DNA of 64,000 bases, taken from contig CAJNYU010000687.1 of assembly GCA_905331475.1 (NCBI GenBank), positions 100,967 to 164,966 of the forward strand, read 5' to 3'. Origin of the DNA: Rotaria socialis. Its lineage: Eukaryota > Rotifera > Eurotatoria > Philodinida > Philodinidae. Positions 11,301 to 24,000 of this stretch are shown here, in pieces. Below the pieces are notes generated by a model, which saw only the letters and a list, made by a program, of their open reading frames with translations, was not told the origin of the DNA and did not search any database. Position 1 is the stretch's first letter. Every line of letters begins with the position of its first letter. Both the position numbers and the translations under genes were made by a program.

Positions 11301-14300
11301 AGCAGAATATTATCATATTCGGACCGTACCGACTGTGATAGCATTTAGTAAAAATAATCTTCTTAGCCCAATATGGCAACGTACAGCAACAAATGTGTTT
11401 TCATCTGATGTAGAAACTTCAATAAATCAATCTGAATCAATTGAAAATCAACAATTCAAAGAGATCTTTCGAGAGAAATTAGATACTAAAAATAACGTTT
11501 TCTTTAGTCTTGATCCATCAAATAAAGAAACGAATTCTCCAATGAAAATATTTGAAACATTAAATGAAACAAAACAAGAACAATATTTAATTATTCTTAA
11601 TAATAAACAATCCATCGGTAATCAACCGAAATTGATATTAGCAATAACGAGTAATAGAAAACTATGATGTTAGATATTTTAAAATAATTATATTTAGATG
11701 AACAAGGTCAACATGAATTTCTCCAAACAATGCCTCAATGTTTGTTTTCATTCTTCAAACTAAAATGTTAATATTTTTCTTCTTTTGTTCTTGCTCAGTT
11801 CAATCTAATCATGACATAAAATCAGAATCAATTGCATCGTCTCAACTAAGTCCTTCTATTTGGAATAGTTCAATTCACACTATCGAAAATGATGATAGTC
11901 ATCCATCGTCAAAGCAATTAATCAGTGAGGAAGTCAACGAATACAATGGAAGAACAATATCAAAATTTCCAATATATACAACGTTAACTAGCGATCAACC
12001 TAAAAGTAAATGTTTGCGAAAAATATTTTCAAAAGTTTTATTATTTAAATAGATAATGACAATATCGAAATCAATAAATTCACTACAGATCAATATCTAC
12101 AACATGTTTATTTACCAAATTCGAATGAAATATTTTATGAAAAACAATTTGAAAACACAAATGAGTTTAATTATTCATTATCATCCGATAGATTTAGTAC
12201 ATTAACTTATCAACATGTGAAAGACACGAATCAGTACTTGAACAATCAACAAGAAGAAATATGTATTCTATATCTAGGTCCTAATCGGTGTCGAGGTTTC
12301 GAAGATAATCTACATAATGAAACTAATTCTTCAAAATTATCACTTTTAACTCTTAATTCACAATCACTATTGGAATAAGACAGGCAAAAATGTCAAAGTA
12401 CGATGAGAAAAAAATCAAATAATTCCTTTGGTCACTCTCTAGTTTCTTACCTGTTCGAAAAGCATTCCTTGAACAAATATATGTTGTTGTCCAGTTTTTG
12501 CTAATTGTCTTGATAGAAAATTAAATAAAATGCTGATTTGATGCGACGAAAATTGTACATCGTCTACCATAACACGAAGTAATATATCACAAAATGCTCG
12601 TCTTTTTATTGTATCAACATCATTTAAAAATTCCTCATTATCGAAAGCCATTGTTAATAAGTTGAAAAAATCTCGCGTATTAAAGTGAAGTAATGCTCGC
12701 AGATTAGAATAAAGCAAACCGCCAGTACGCCGTGGGTGTAAAAACGATAGAAAATCAACGATTTCATTACGTCCAAATTGAGCTAAATCAGACGAAAGAC
12801 GGCCACCAAATGGATAGATTTCACCAACTAAAGTTGTTTGTATAAAAACAAGCGCTTGATTACCAATTAAAGTCATTTTTGCACTATAACACGTCCCTAA
12901 AGATTTAAAAAATATGTTGAAGTGCATCACGATAAAATAAGGAAAGCGTAAAATCAAACTCGAATCTTTAGAACTAGAGGAAAAGACGACGACTTGATAT
13001 CAAAAACATTCTCATTACTAATTTTTAGGGTATAGTGCTCAGTATTAGTATAAATAATGTGTGTTTAATTTGGTGAATGCTCAAATACAAGTAATAAAAA
13101 ACTTTCTCGTTCTTTCCAAATGAATATTAAGATGTTCGTTCTAAGTTAGCTTTAAACGACTATCTGTAATTTGTTTTGAAAAAAATTGCAAAACTCGGCT
13201 GGAACACAGCCAGACAGTAGAAATAACGCAATACGATTTGTCCAATGTTTAGTACGGAGAAGGAAAATCTAGACATGAGATCTAACAAGTGTAATTTTTA
13301 TTCTAACTATACGCTGAAGTCCATCTACAAAATTATTAATTTATGTATTTTGAATTTACCATTATTTTCTGCGATATCATATTCAAGTTTCTCAATAATT
13401 TCTTTTAAAATTGCTGTAAAATCTTTGAATGCTTCACTATAGATACGTAATAATGTCATATAAAGATTGTGTTTTCTTGTTATTTGTATAATTTGATCAA
13501 TATCAAGAGATGATACGTCAAGACGATTTAAACAATGTTCCAATTGATTTAAATGATTATTTTCAACATAATAATTAATAAAATCATTTAAAACCATAGG
13601 CGACATTGTATCAAAACGATTTTTTAATATATACGGTTCTAAACATTGTAAATATATTCCATGTGCTATAGAATCTTTTGAGAAGATTTCATAGATAAGA
13701 CCAAATAATAAATCCAAACGATCAATCAATAGACAATAATCAATCGAACGTGGTAGAACATTTCTGTAATGTTGTTTAAGTAGATCGATAGTACCTGACT
13801 GTGGACATTCATAATTAAGAGAATATTTTAAATAAGCTTGAAGTAATGAAACCATCCGTTCAGATATACATTGACGACGTTTCACTGGATCAATTGGCAA
13901 ACCTTTTTTTTTGTTACGAGAAAAATAATCTTTTCATCCTACTTTATTAACGAAAAAACGAGTAAACTTACCAGTTAATCCTTTAGCTTTGCCAAGTAAC
14001 ATTAAATAGGCAAGTTCTAAAGCTTGTTCGTATTGATTTTTACCATTTTCAATAAAAAAATCCAAACGTTCAGACCAATCGCGTAAATGAATTTCATAAA
14101 CTGCATGAGTGCCAAGTAAAAAAATGCAGCCTTGACTCGAAATTAATGTTTGATAACAAGCATTTTGTCCCGCTAATGCTAATGCAGAAGAAACATTACC
14201 ACCAGTGGCTAATGATTTAAAGAAGATTGTATTATAAATAAGTTCACAATGTGATAAAGATAAACATTCTAATTGTTCTTCAGAACGTTGATCACTAACG

Positions 14301-16017
14301 AGAAAAAAAAGAAATATCCAATAATACAATTGAAATAGGCTAAAAATCTACAATAAAACACTCAATCTTGGTATGTTTAAATAATAATTTTCTAAAATCA
14401 AATCTTGTCCTTTTGTTTTCGGTAATATTGTTTTTCTTTTACTGATAAACTCTGGCCGAGAGAAGAAATTCTCTGAAATTGTCATATATATTCATAGCAT
14501 AAGTCAATCGATTTCTATTGAAAAATTCTTACATAACATGTGCACGCTCAGACATATCGAATAGTACAAATGTTCTTGCATTCAACCAACAAAATGATTT
14601 AATATGATAATCAACTGTAATCTGTTTCAATTGTGTTAGATGTAGTTCGTCATCTCTTACATGTTGTATCTATTAATAAAATACATAAGCAAGTTTTTCT
14701 TTTTTCTTTTATTTAGTAAGAAAACAAAAGATTTCATACTTGAATGAATGTACATTGTCTATCCCTCACTGCAGCAAGAATCGGATTGATACAACTAACA
14801 TTATCACTAACTTTAACAATAATAAATTGCCATTTAAGTATTGGTAATGTTGTATTACTACCGACTAGATGTTGTACACGTAAAATTTTAACATTATTTT
14901 GTGATTTTAATGCTAATAGAAAAATTTTGGTAAATGTAGCTAATGCAATTATATACATTGACTTTAACGGATGTTGTTCTAATTTTTCATTGGTATCTGT
15001 TGTTAAAGATCCATGCTGTTGATAGAATAATAGAGGTTCAAGTGTGCATACTTCTCCGCGACTACCAGAAAACAAACATTTCGATTGATAACCACGTTTT
15101 AAATGACGTGTAAATTGTAATACATATACACTTCCACCACTATCACTAAATACAGCAACGGTAGGATCATGCGTAAATTTAATATTTAATATAGCTGTGT
15201 CCGGTCCATGAATATCATTACTAATGTTGCGTAGAAGTTTTCCATTTGAACAATCATACATTTGTATACGTCCACGTGCATAACCAACTAATAAACGTGT
15301 TCCGTCGCTATTAAAATTTAATGCTGATACGGCGCCATTTGTTAAATCACTATTTAAGCAATGCTTCAATGTTTGTGTTTGATGTTCGAATAGTAGTACA
15401 ACACTTTTTGTTGTACCAATAGCAATCATTCGATGTAGAAGAACATCAATTGTTGTCGGATGACCATAATTTGTACGTTCAATACAAAGTGATATTTGAT
15501 TTGAAACTGTTTCTAATTCTTGAATTTTCAATAATGAACCATGATTGATTTGCGTATGTTTATGAACTTCAACAAATGATTCATCTGTACTAATGGCATC
15601 TTGTTGTTGATGATGAATTTTAAGTATATAATTATCGAGTGGTCTATTATTTGTTTCAAGCGAAGAATCAAATGATATTGATGATAGTTCAGATGAATTA
15701 ATATTAGTTAGATTATTTGGAGAATTTTCATTGTCTTGTTGGAAATTTTGATTTTGTAAAGATGATGTTAGAGATATACTATCGAGTGCTGGATCTGCTT
15801 CATAAAGTATACTTTCGAGGCTAGGAAGAGATGTTAATACTGGAATATCGAATAGATTATCGTCAATCGATGATGGCGTTAAGTCAAAGTCATCTAATAA
15901 TGGATTACCGTCTTTGGAAAGAGACAAACTGAAATAGGGATAAGAAACATTTAATAAAAGAAAAAGACAGCAGAACGTATCTTACATTGCATTCTTTTCA
16001 CCAATTAAGTCTGACAT
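8347..16017 (-). CDS. VPS8: VPS8, CORVET complex subunit
   Basis: Eight exons in phase give 1464 residues (human VPS8 is about 1430): 15986-16017, 14740-15928, 14533-14669, 13972-14294, 13360-13902, 12451-12896, 9935-10393, 8347-9612. VPS8 is the Rab5-binding, membrane-proximal subunit of the CORVET tether on early endosomes. The N-terminus has an acidic leader with LPSLESIL, then WD40/beta-propeller sequence (about 140-400; for example DPTVAVFSDSGGSVYVLQF). A long alpha-solenoid follows, with family landmarks such as FKSLATGGNVSSALAL, LQCLEPYIL, FLSRQLAKTGQ and LPSILELI. A C-terminal RING-H2 starts at about residue 1302 (CTYC ... CRHVFHLSC ... CPQC). The tail after the RING has poly-Thr/Ala and is variable. 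Intron 6 (10394-12450, about 2.06 kb) is far larger than the others and contains a complete gene on the other strand. An acceptor-like CTCTAG lies 14 nt before the ATG. Confidence 0.95.
10707..12378 (+). CDS. Thioredoxin-fold protein, predicted lipid-anchored, nested in VPS8 intron 6
   Basis: Five exons join in phase into 487 residues: 10707-10802, 10858-11650, 11698-11739, 11799-12005, 12053-12378. The start ATG gives MGCCRKENKK followed by a strongly basic stretch. Gly2 plus Cys3/Cys4 and polybasic residues is the classic signal for N-myristoylation, palmitoylation and membrane attachment. Residues about 105-200 form a thioredoxin fold: FFYAPYCPYSKRAM with active site C146-P-Y-S149, and a cis-proline loop RTVPTVIAF with Pro190. 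The second active-site Cys is replaced by Ser, as in monothiol glutaredoxins and some PDI-like proteins, so dithiol oxidoreduction is unlikely. The remaining 280 residues are Ser/Asn/Gln-rich without a recognised domain. The whole gene lies inside an intron of the oppositely transcribed VPS8. The last two introns could be placed slightly differently, but the chosen ones keep phase and remove every stop. Confidence 0.8.
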
Positions 16018-16365
16018 TAATTGTATTTTTCTAGAGAAACAATTTCATTCGTATCTAAAAAAAGATTCTTCCCGTTGCTATTTAAATATACATCATAGTT
16101 CTAAGGCAATCTATTCGTATACATTTTTATACCAACAATCATATAAAGAAAAGTATTTATTGCAGAAAATAGAATACGTATAGATATGTATATATATATC
16201 AGACATAATACATTGCATGTTTAAGATTAGAAAATATCAATCATTATGAATTTGCGAACAAGAGATAGAGAAAAAAAAATAGATTCACAGAATTAGCAAG
16301 AATAAGAAACTTTCGTATTTAAGACAGAAAAAAAATATTATTCGCATTGCAAAGTTTATATTGAT
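16018..16365. other. VPS8 5' flank / stathmin 3' flank
   Basis: A 348-bp spacer between two minus-strand genes. It contains the acceptor-like TTTCTCTAG (minus strand, ending at about 16031) just before the VPS8 ATG, and AT-rich sequence that should hold the stathmin 3' UTR. No gene was seen. Confidence 0.5.
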
Positions 16366-17188
16366 TTATTCAGTTGCAATTGATTCGCTTTTAGTTTGAC
16401 TTTTAATAGCTTCAATTTTTTTATCATGTTCATTGAGCTTTTCCATTAAACGATCTAATTGTTCTTGTCGATCTTTCAAAACATAAAAATTAAATTAAAT
16501 ATAAAAAAAATCGTTAATTCTGTTTACTTGTTTCCGCCGTATTTAATTTTTGATTAATTCTTTCTTGTAACAATTGCCGTTCTTCTTCAAGTTTAGCTAA
16601 CTTTTGATGAACACTAGCACGACCTTTTTCAATAGGTGCTTTGGCCTTTTCAACTTTAGCTTGTAGGACACGGTCGCGATTTTCTTTTGCTGATTCAAGT
16701 TTCTTTTGTAATTTTTCTTCCGTTTGCTTTTTAAATTCTAATTATAAATTTGAATGCATACAATCCAATAGAATAAAAGCTTTTACCTTCAGCTTGTTGA
16801 TCTTTTATTTTACTAACTTCAATAGGTCGGCTATTTTCTGCCGCAAGCAATGTTGAACGAAGTTGTTCTAAACTAAGACGACGTTCTTCGGCACGTTTCA
16901 ATTTTTCAGTGATACTCTCTGGTGTTAATGGTATTGACATTTCATTTTGATTTGCTTTTGCGCTTGGTGAAAGAAAATGTGATGGTGGATGCATGGCTCC
17001 AACATGTCGTGGTGATTCAGCAAGTTTCACTTCAAAGGCAAGACCACCAGATGATTCAGTTAGAGTTGCTGATGTTGCAGTAGCTATTGGTGCGTTTCGT
17101 TTTGGAGCTAAAGAATAGGACAGAAGATCGATCAATATCAAATTTTTGTTTGCCTTCATTGATTATAAAAATCATACATACTTTCCAT
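16366..17188 (-). CDS. STMN: Stathmin-family tubulin-binding protein
   Basis: Four exons in phase give 214 residues: 17182-17188 (ATGGAAA), 16787-17107, 16528-16737, 16366-16472. Residues about 18-75 carry the stathmin regulatory region (SGGLAFEVKLAESPR, then a Ser-Pro-rich stretch ending SIPLTPESI). The long helix that binds two tubulin dimers follows (EKLKRAEERRLSLEQLR, through to LEEERQLLQERINQKL and DRLMEKLNEHDKKIE). Stathmins sequester tubulin and promote microtubule catastrophe; phosphorylation of Ser sites before Pro usually switches them off. The length is greater than human stathmin 1 (149 aa) because of a longer Ser/Pro linker and helix. The 7-nt first coding exon (Met-Glu plus one base) is unusual; it is supported by a GTATGT donor and the phase match, but transcripts could use another first exon. 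The gene is divergent from the SRSF10-like gene. Confidence 0.88.
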
Positions 17189-17574
17189 ATTGATAGAAAA
17201 TGTTCAAATTGTTCAAAAAGAATCTGCAAAAAAAGAACGAATAACCCTGTGTGTATTAGCAATTTAAATTTTTATGACTAGAAAAAAAAACAGATGTCTT
17301 CTTGTTTTCAAATAATGAATCTTGTGTAAGAATTCTTACAACGAAAATAAAGGACAAATACCGGCAATTCGGTCTATGCACACAAAGAACATAGATTCTA
17401 GAGTTTAAAATTAAACCAATGAAAATCAAGTTAAAACATAAAGCATGAATGCACTTAGAGGCTAGACATTAAAGAAAACCATATTCTTTCTTTCTTTCTT
17501 TCTTTCTTTCTCTTCATTTAATTTCGTTTGTTGAACATCGTCATTTCTATTCTAATTAAGTCGGTAGCCCAAAT
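17189..17574. promoter_or_regulatory. Shared divergent promoter region
   Basis: The 386 bp between the ATGs of stathmin (minus) and the SRSF10-like gene (plus) must hold both promoters. It contains a TTTC tetranucleotide run (about 17485-17512). Acceptor-like sites precede each ATG: TTTTTTTGCAG on the minus strand ending near 17224, and TCTAATTAAG on the plus strand ending at 17560. No TATA box can be assigned with confidence. Confidence 0.45.
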
Positions 17575-19003
17575 ATGTCGAGTCGTCATTCCCGTAATCT
17601 TAGTGCTTCACTTTATGTTCGTGGACTGTCGGAAAAAACTCGGTAAGTAGGAATTTAAAAATCGACCCTATGTTGTATAATGAGAAATCACATTTTCAAA
17701 CAAGTTCATCTCTATTTCCCGATCGATCATATTGATCTTTTCTTTTTACTAAGGTGTGTTTCAAACGTGATCCAACAAAAGAAATCACAGACACACTCCC
17801 ATTCCTTTAACTCAATAATAATCAAGCAAAGTCAAGCCAAACAGAATTTTCTTTATTATTCCCATGCAAATACAAAAAGACAGTCTCAGACAAATAACAC
17901 ATCAGCAGCAGCAAAAACAATAGACGTATGCATTTCGGTTTGATTTTGTTTTTTTTGAGAAAGAGACATCCATGCAAATAAGAAAAACAAACGGATATAT
18001 ATATTGAATTCTGTGTAATTATGATGAATCATTTATTTAGTTATGAAGATTTGAAGAAACTTTTTACTCGATATGGACGTATTGTTGATATAACACTTCC
18101 TGTGGATTATTATACACGAGATGCTAAAGGTATATGAGCCTTATTGTAGGGCGTAGGTTTATACATCGAATAAATTTTTTATTAGGATATGGTTTTGTTG
18201 AATATGAAGAAAGTCGTGATGCTGGTAAGTGCAAATAGTATGTTATAAACAATTTTAAGGGGAAATTCTTTTGTTGTAGAAGAAGCACTTCATGCTCTTG
18301 ATCGTTATCGATTACTCGGTCGAGAAATAGAAGTTGAGTTTGCAAGAGGCGATCGTAAAAGTAAGATTTTAAATTTAACGAAAAGCCCAAATTATAATAC
18401 GAAATGTGCAACATTTTTTAGCACCGTCCGAGATGAGATCACGAGAAAAAGAAGCACGTTACGGACGTGGTGGTGGTGGCGGAGGAGGCGGTGGCGGCGG
18501 TAACTTTGGCCGACGTGATCGATCACGAAGGTAAAAATTTTTTTTTTTTATTAAATTGGGTATTTTTGATCAAATGATATTTTAGCCGTGATCGTCGCCA
18601 ACGAAGTGGTTCACCAGTAGCTAGAGACCGTCGTCGTGGCGGTGGTGGTGCCGGTGCTGGAGCTGGTAGTCGATCTCGTTCACCGTATTCGCGTTCACCT
18701 GTTGCTCGACGGTAAATTAAGAGTTTCACATTGACTTTATAAAAAAACGAAATCGTCGGTGATGAAGATCATAGTTGCTACTCTCGACTATTGTATGACG
18801 AATTGACTATCCACTAAGATCTCTGAGACGATATAAAATAATAATTTTATTTATTAGTATATTTAATGACATCATTTTTATATAGCCCAGCTAGCCGTTC
18901 ACGTTCAAAATCAGGTTCACCAAGTTATGGCAAACGAAATGGTGCTGCTGGTGGCAGTGCTGTTCGTCGTGGAAGTCGTTCAAGATCACCCGCCGATAAT
19001 TAA
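17575..19003 (+). CDS. SRSF10: SR-family splicing factor, SRSF10-like
   Basis: Seven exons in phase give 209 residues: 17575-17642, 18041-18129, 18186-18224, 18280-18360, 18422-18530, 18586-18711, 18886-19003. A single RRM spans residues about 11-88. Its RNP2 motif is LYVRGL, its RNP1 motif is KGYGFVEYEE, and it contains VDITLPVDYYTR and EVEFARGDRKTPSEM, which place it nearest SRSF10/SRSF12. A glycine run (about 102-113) and an RS domain rich in SRSRS, RSGSP and RSRSP follow. The protein should bind pre-mRNA in the nucleus, with activity set by phosphorylation of the RS region. Intron 1 is about 400 bp, long for this genome, and could host regulatory or alternative exons, as is common for self-regulating SR genes. 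TRA2-like assignment is the main alternative. Confidence 0.92.
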
Positions 19004-21046
19004 ACAAAAAAAATTGCTTTATAAATAAAATATGAAACTAATTCAAAGAAGTTGGTTGTCGCTTCTTTGTGTTTTTTTTTTGTTTTGCCTAATATGTGTA
19101 TGTGTTTATTATTCAAAGAAGAAACCATAAATAGTTATCTCTTTTTTTGTGCATGTTTATTCTAATCGGCCTCTTTTTTTTGTCTCTTGATGTTGTCTAT
19201 TGAACCTTGACAGGTACTCGTGCATTTCTTTTTGTTTTTGTTATTTAACACATTAATGAAATGAGATGAATGAAACAAAATTGTCGTCGACGTAATGTGT
19301 TATGTGTGGCATATTTGTTTTTGACCATGTAATGAATATATAGTCCAGACTGAACAACAAAAAATAATAACTTCTAATCGGAATCGTTCTTATCACTAAA
19401 TTAAATAGATTGAAGTTTAGCATATGATGAGAAATATTTTACAAGGATCTTTTTCCGTATATCATCGGAACGACTGTTAACTTGGGCTGCGATTCGACCT
19501 ATATTTTCAAAAAAGTCCTATTTATGTGCTATATTTTATCGAAGAAAGTAGAAAATTTCCGAAAACCTCTTAATTTTGGTATTGTCTTTAGACGAAAAAA
19601 AAACTTTTAATGTGTATAATCATGTGTTTTGGACAAATTCTTGTATTATAGTGACATTTGTTTCAAACGGTATTTTTCCTTTCGCCTATTTAGTGGACTG
19701 ACTGAGACATTGTTTAATACAAAATACAGAATAGTTCAAAAGAAAAAAACATTCACAAAGTGATCATGTACTAGTTTCGGGTTTTTAGTGAAGTTTTAGT
19801 TAGATATAAAAGCTGTATATATATATATACCCCTGGAAATAAGTTTCACTCTGTATTTTGAGGATATTGTAACTAAAAGAACATTTTTTTAAAATTAACG
19901 ACATTCTGAAAGCCCGTGAAATTTTGCACCATCCTGTGTATATGCATTTTCATTTACACTTATTTATTACCAGAAAAAAATTGAGTTATGATAAACTACA
20001 AAATAAACTTGTAGAAAATAATAAGCGACGAATGTTGATTATCAGGAGAATAAAATTAGGTTGAGATTTTTTGGGAAGTCATGTCTGTAATCTGAAACGT
20101 CTCCTTTAATTATGAGAAATAGTATTTGTCTTTTTCATGTATTTTATTTTTCGAAGCTTATGATCTACGTTATTGTTATTTATTAATTTGTGAAAGTTTT
20201 ATAATTAAACTTTATAATAACTCTCGAATTAGCAACTAATTTCAGTAAAAAGAAGTTACACAAGAATCTTGGTGATGATTGAGCTGTTCATAGCAGCTGC
20301 ATAAAAATGATTTTCAATCAGAGAAGTTAAAAAACACCACAACAATAGAACAGAAACGTCGTATAAAAACATCCTATATTTTGGTCATTTTTATCGAAAA
20401 TCCTATATATTTAACAAGCTAAATCCTCTAAGGATTCCTATATTTTAAAAAAGTAGCAATCGGAGGCCAGCTGTTAACTAAAAAAACTGAAGCTTGTGGC
20501 TTTACGTGCACCATTTTTTATGCAGACACGCGTTTTTGTTCTAGATGAGGATTTTTGCGAAGTTGCACGGAAGCATTTATTTCCATTACTCATATCGTCA
20601 ATAGCTATGTAATGAATAAATACATTACTAACTAAATACATAGAATCATACTTTCTAACGATATGTCAATGAGGACAGTTTATTGATATGGAGCAAATTT
20701 TGTCGAAATCTAATTGTTCACATCTTTGGTTTTCTTGAATATAACAAGAGAAAGAAAAAATTTCTTTATTTGTTTGCTAAATGTTCACATAAAATATTCC
20801 TACAAATTCACAATGACACCGATAAATAAAATATTTTTGATTTTTCTAAAAGACTGCTGTATTTACGTAATATGAAATAATTGAAGAAACAAATTTTCTG
20901 CATACATGAAAATAAGAATTAAAATAGAACGAAAAGTTAAAAGAAAACAAAAAAAGAAACTGAAATATATCGGACATAGACGACCATATCATGCACAGGT
21001 CACCGGACGAAAGCAAAGAAAAACGAGGCAACAATAGACGAGCTAA
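19004..21046. other. Intergenic, 2 kb, no gene recognised
   Basis: Holds the 3' UTRs of the convergent SRSF10-like and ABCB genes (AATAAA-like signal just after 19003). A short cluster of near-repeats of CCTATATTTT with AAAATCCTATA lies around 20370-20450. No ORF chain with splice signals was found. Confidence 0.5.
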
Positions 21047-24000
21047 CTATTCGTCATCCCGTTCCTGCGCCATGTTTAGTTTATAGAAGATCCCTCTTTG
21101 ATCCATAAGTTCATCGTGTGTGCCACTTTCTTTGATTCTTCCCCGATCAACCACAACAATTTTGTCTGAATTTCTTATTGTTGCTAAACGATGTGCAATA
21201 GTCAAACATGTTCGACCGTTTCGTGCAACATCTAACGCTTCTTGAACAACTTTTTCACTACGAACGTCCAACGCTGATGTTGCTTCATCGAGTAGAAGAA
21301 TTTTTGGATTACGTACAAGTGCACGTGCTATAGCAATACGTTGTTTTTGACCCCCACTAAGTTGACTACCTTTTGCACCGCACATTGTATTATAGCCCTA
21401 AATCCGCCGGGAAAAAAAAACATACGTAAACAGAAATACTTGTTTCTTTTCTTTTTCTCGCAAAATATTACCTCAGGTAATGAAATAATCGTATTGTGAA
21501 TATTAGCTTTTTTTGCTGCTTCTTCAATTTCATGTTGTGTAACTTTTCGTGTATTATCACCATATGCTATATTATCATGAATACTTAAATTAAATAAAAC
21601 GGGTTCTTGTTGAACAAAGCCAAGTTGAGATCGTAACCATGGTAAACTTAATTCTCGAATATCATGACCGTCGAGTAAAATAGAACCTTGATATGGATCA
21701 TAAAATCGAAGAAGTAATGCAACACATGTACTTTTTCTATTGGTGAGAAACAAGTCAATAAATAATTAAAAAGAAAAAAGAAGTATACCCTGAACCACTT
21801 GGCCCACAAATTGCTGTTGTTTGACTTGCCTTTGCTGGTAGATCAAAACCTTTCAAAACACGCAATGTCGGTCGCGATGGATATACAAATTTAACTTGTT
21901 CAAATTCAATATTTCCCGTCAAGTTATCCTATTAAATAAATAGTTTAATGCAATGCATAATATATCTTTCACTAAATATTTTAGATTAACGACTACTTAC
22001 TAATACAATTCCATCGATATTTTGAGGATCAATTTGCGATTGACGATTATTTAAATTCAATATTCTAATTGCACTTTCTTTTCCTTTGGCATAATCTGGT
22101 ATCATTGCCGTTGATCTATTAAAGATAAATTTTCTTAAAAAAATTAATTTCTAATAATCAAACTCACCGTCCTACACTCATAGCGCCAAAAGTAATTACA
22201 GAAAAGACTCTAAAAAGAAAAAGAAAACATTCGTTTTTTTTTTAATACTAACATTTATTCATTTACCGAAATACGAGTGGTGCTTCCATTTCTCCGTTTT
22301 CAACTAGAACACTTCCATATCCAAATGATGCAGCATGAATAAAGAACATAATTGAATTTGCCAAGCCTGTTCCCAGTGATTGTATTTGAATTTTGATCAT
22401 TGTTCGGCTATTAAACGCGAAATTGAATTTTTCTTTCAATTTAAAACTATCGATCTTACTTAAACTCTTTCTGAAAGCAATCTTCATAACGAGCAATAAA
22501 AAATTCTTCTTGATGAAGTCCAACAACAGTTCGTACACTATCAATTGCTTCTGTTGCATACTTAAATAATATTCATTGGCAATCGACAGAAGAAGAAGCA
22601 AAAAATAAATATCTACCGTTCCTCCTTTTTCTGACCAAGACAATTTACTATTATTTTTGTCATTGCTTTTTTTCGTATTGGTCATTCGTTTTCCTTGCAA
22701 AATGCCCGAAAAAACCATCAATGGTACAAATAACAATACAATAAAAGTCAGTTTCCATCCTGCCTGAAATGCAATTGTTAATGAAAATACAATGGCTCCG
22801 ACGGCATTAAAGATAACGCCCATTCGAACTCCAGATAAACCCTAGAAAAACGATTATTATTTATATTTAAAATATTAATGAAATTACTTTCAAATTTGAT
22901 GTATCTGATGAGAGTTGGGTGACTAAAGCACCAAGACTATTTTGTTCTTTATCGAACCAACCAATTTCTTGTCTTAACATTGATGAAAATGACATTATCC
23001 GCATACGCATGGTTAAGGCTTCACCACTTTTAGAAAAAGCGATACTACTGACACATTGACACAACCCACCAAATATGCCAATAAAGAAAATAACTAATGC
23101 ATAGTTACGCGTTTCTATATTGGCTTTAGCAACATCTGGTTCAGCAAATAAAGCATAAATTTGCGAAAAGAAAAATGAAAATAACTAAAATAAAATTAAT
23201 TAAAAAAGCTAGAACTCATTTAAAATTCATGTAGACTTACAGGTGTTATTGCACCGAATGTAATTGATGATATACATCCAATTATGATCCAATATATTTC
23301 TGGGAGATTCAGTTTAAGAATTTTGAATATAAATGGTTGATGACAACACTTTTTATTTTTTATTTCAACATTTTCTGTATCGTTTTCCTCCATATCAGGA
23401 ACATCAGATCCTGCTGATTTAGTAGAAACAAGTGACAACGTACGTAAATGACGTGCATGATCTAAATTAAAAAAAAAATTATCTTTCAAGTTTTATATTA
23501 TAATATAATTTCTTACTTTTCTCTGATAATTGTACTTGTTTGTCATCATCCAACATATCGTCATCTTCATCTTTTTCTTTACGTTGTTGCGCTGTTACAA
23601 GTTCATAGTAAAGACCTTTACGGTCCATCAATTCATTGTGAGTACCATCTTCCATCACTTCGCCTTTTTCCAATGCAATGATTAAATCAACATTTCGTAT
23701 CGTACTCAAACGATGAGCTATGACAATTGTTGTTCGACCCATTTTAGCTCTGTCCAATGCATCTTGAACGACACGTTCACTTTCATTATCTAATTTTTGA
23801 AGAAATTATTTGATTTTAAGAAGAAAGTAGAAACAAACCAAGTGCACTTGTTGCTTCATCGAGAAGAAGAATCGTTGGATTCGAAACCAATGCTCGAGCA
23901 ATAGCAACTAAAAGCAAACACATAATACTGAGTTTTCCAAGAAACTCTCATTGTGTTTACCTCGTTGTTTTTGACCACCACTTAGTTTATCGCCTGATGA

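Noticed and set aside
16731..17159. Long first exon for stathmin starting at 17159
   Set aside because: Sequence upstream of 17107 is intron: a good acceptor lies there and the family similarity begins after it.
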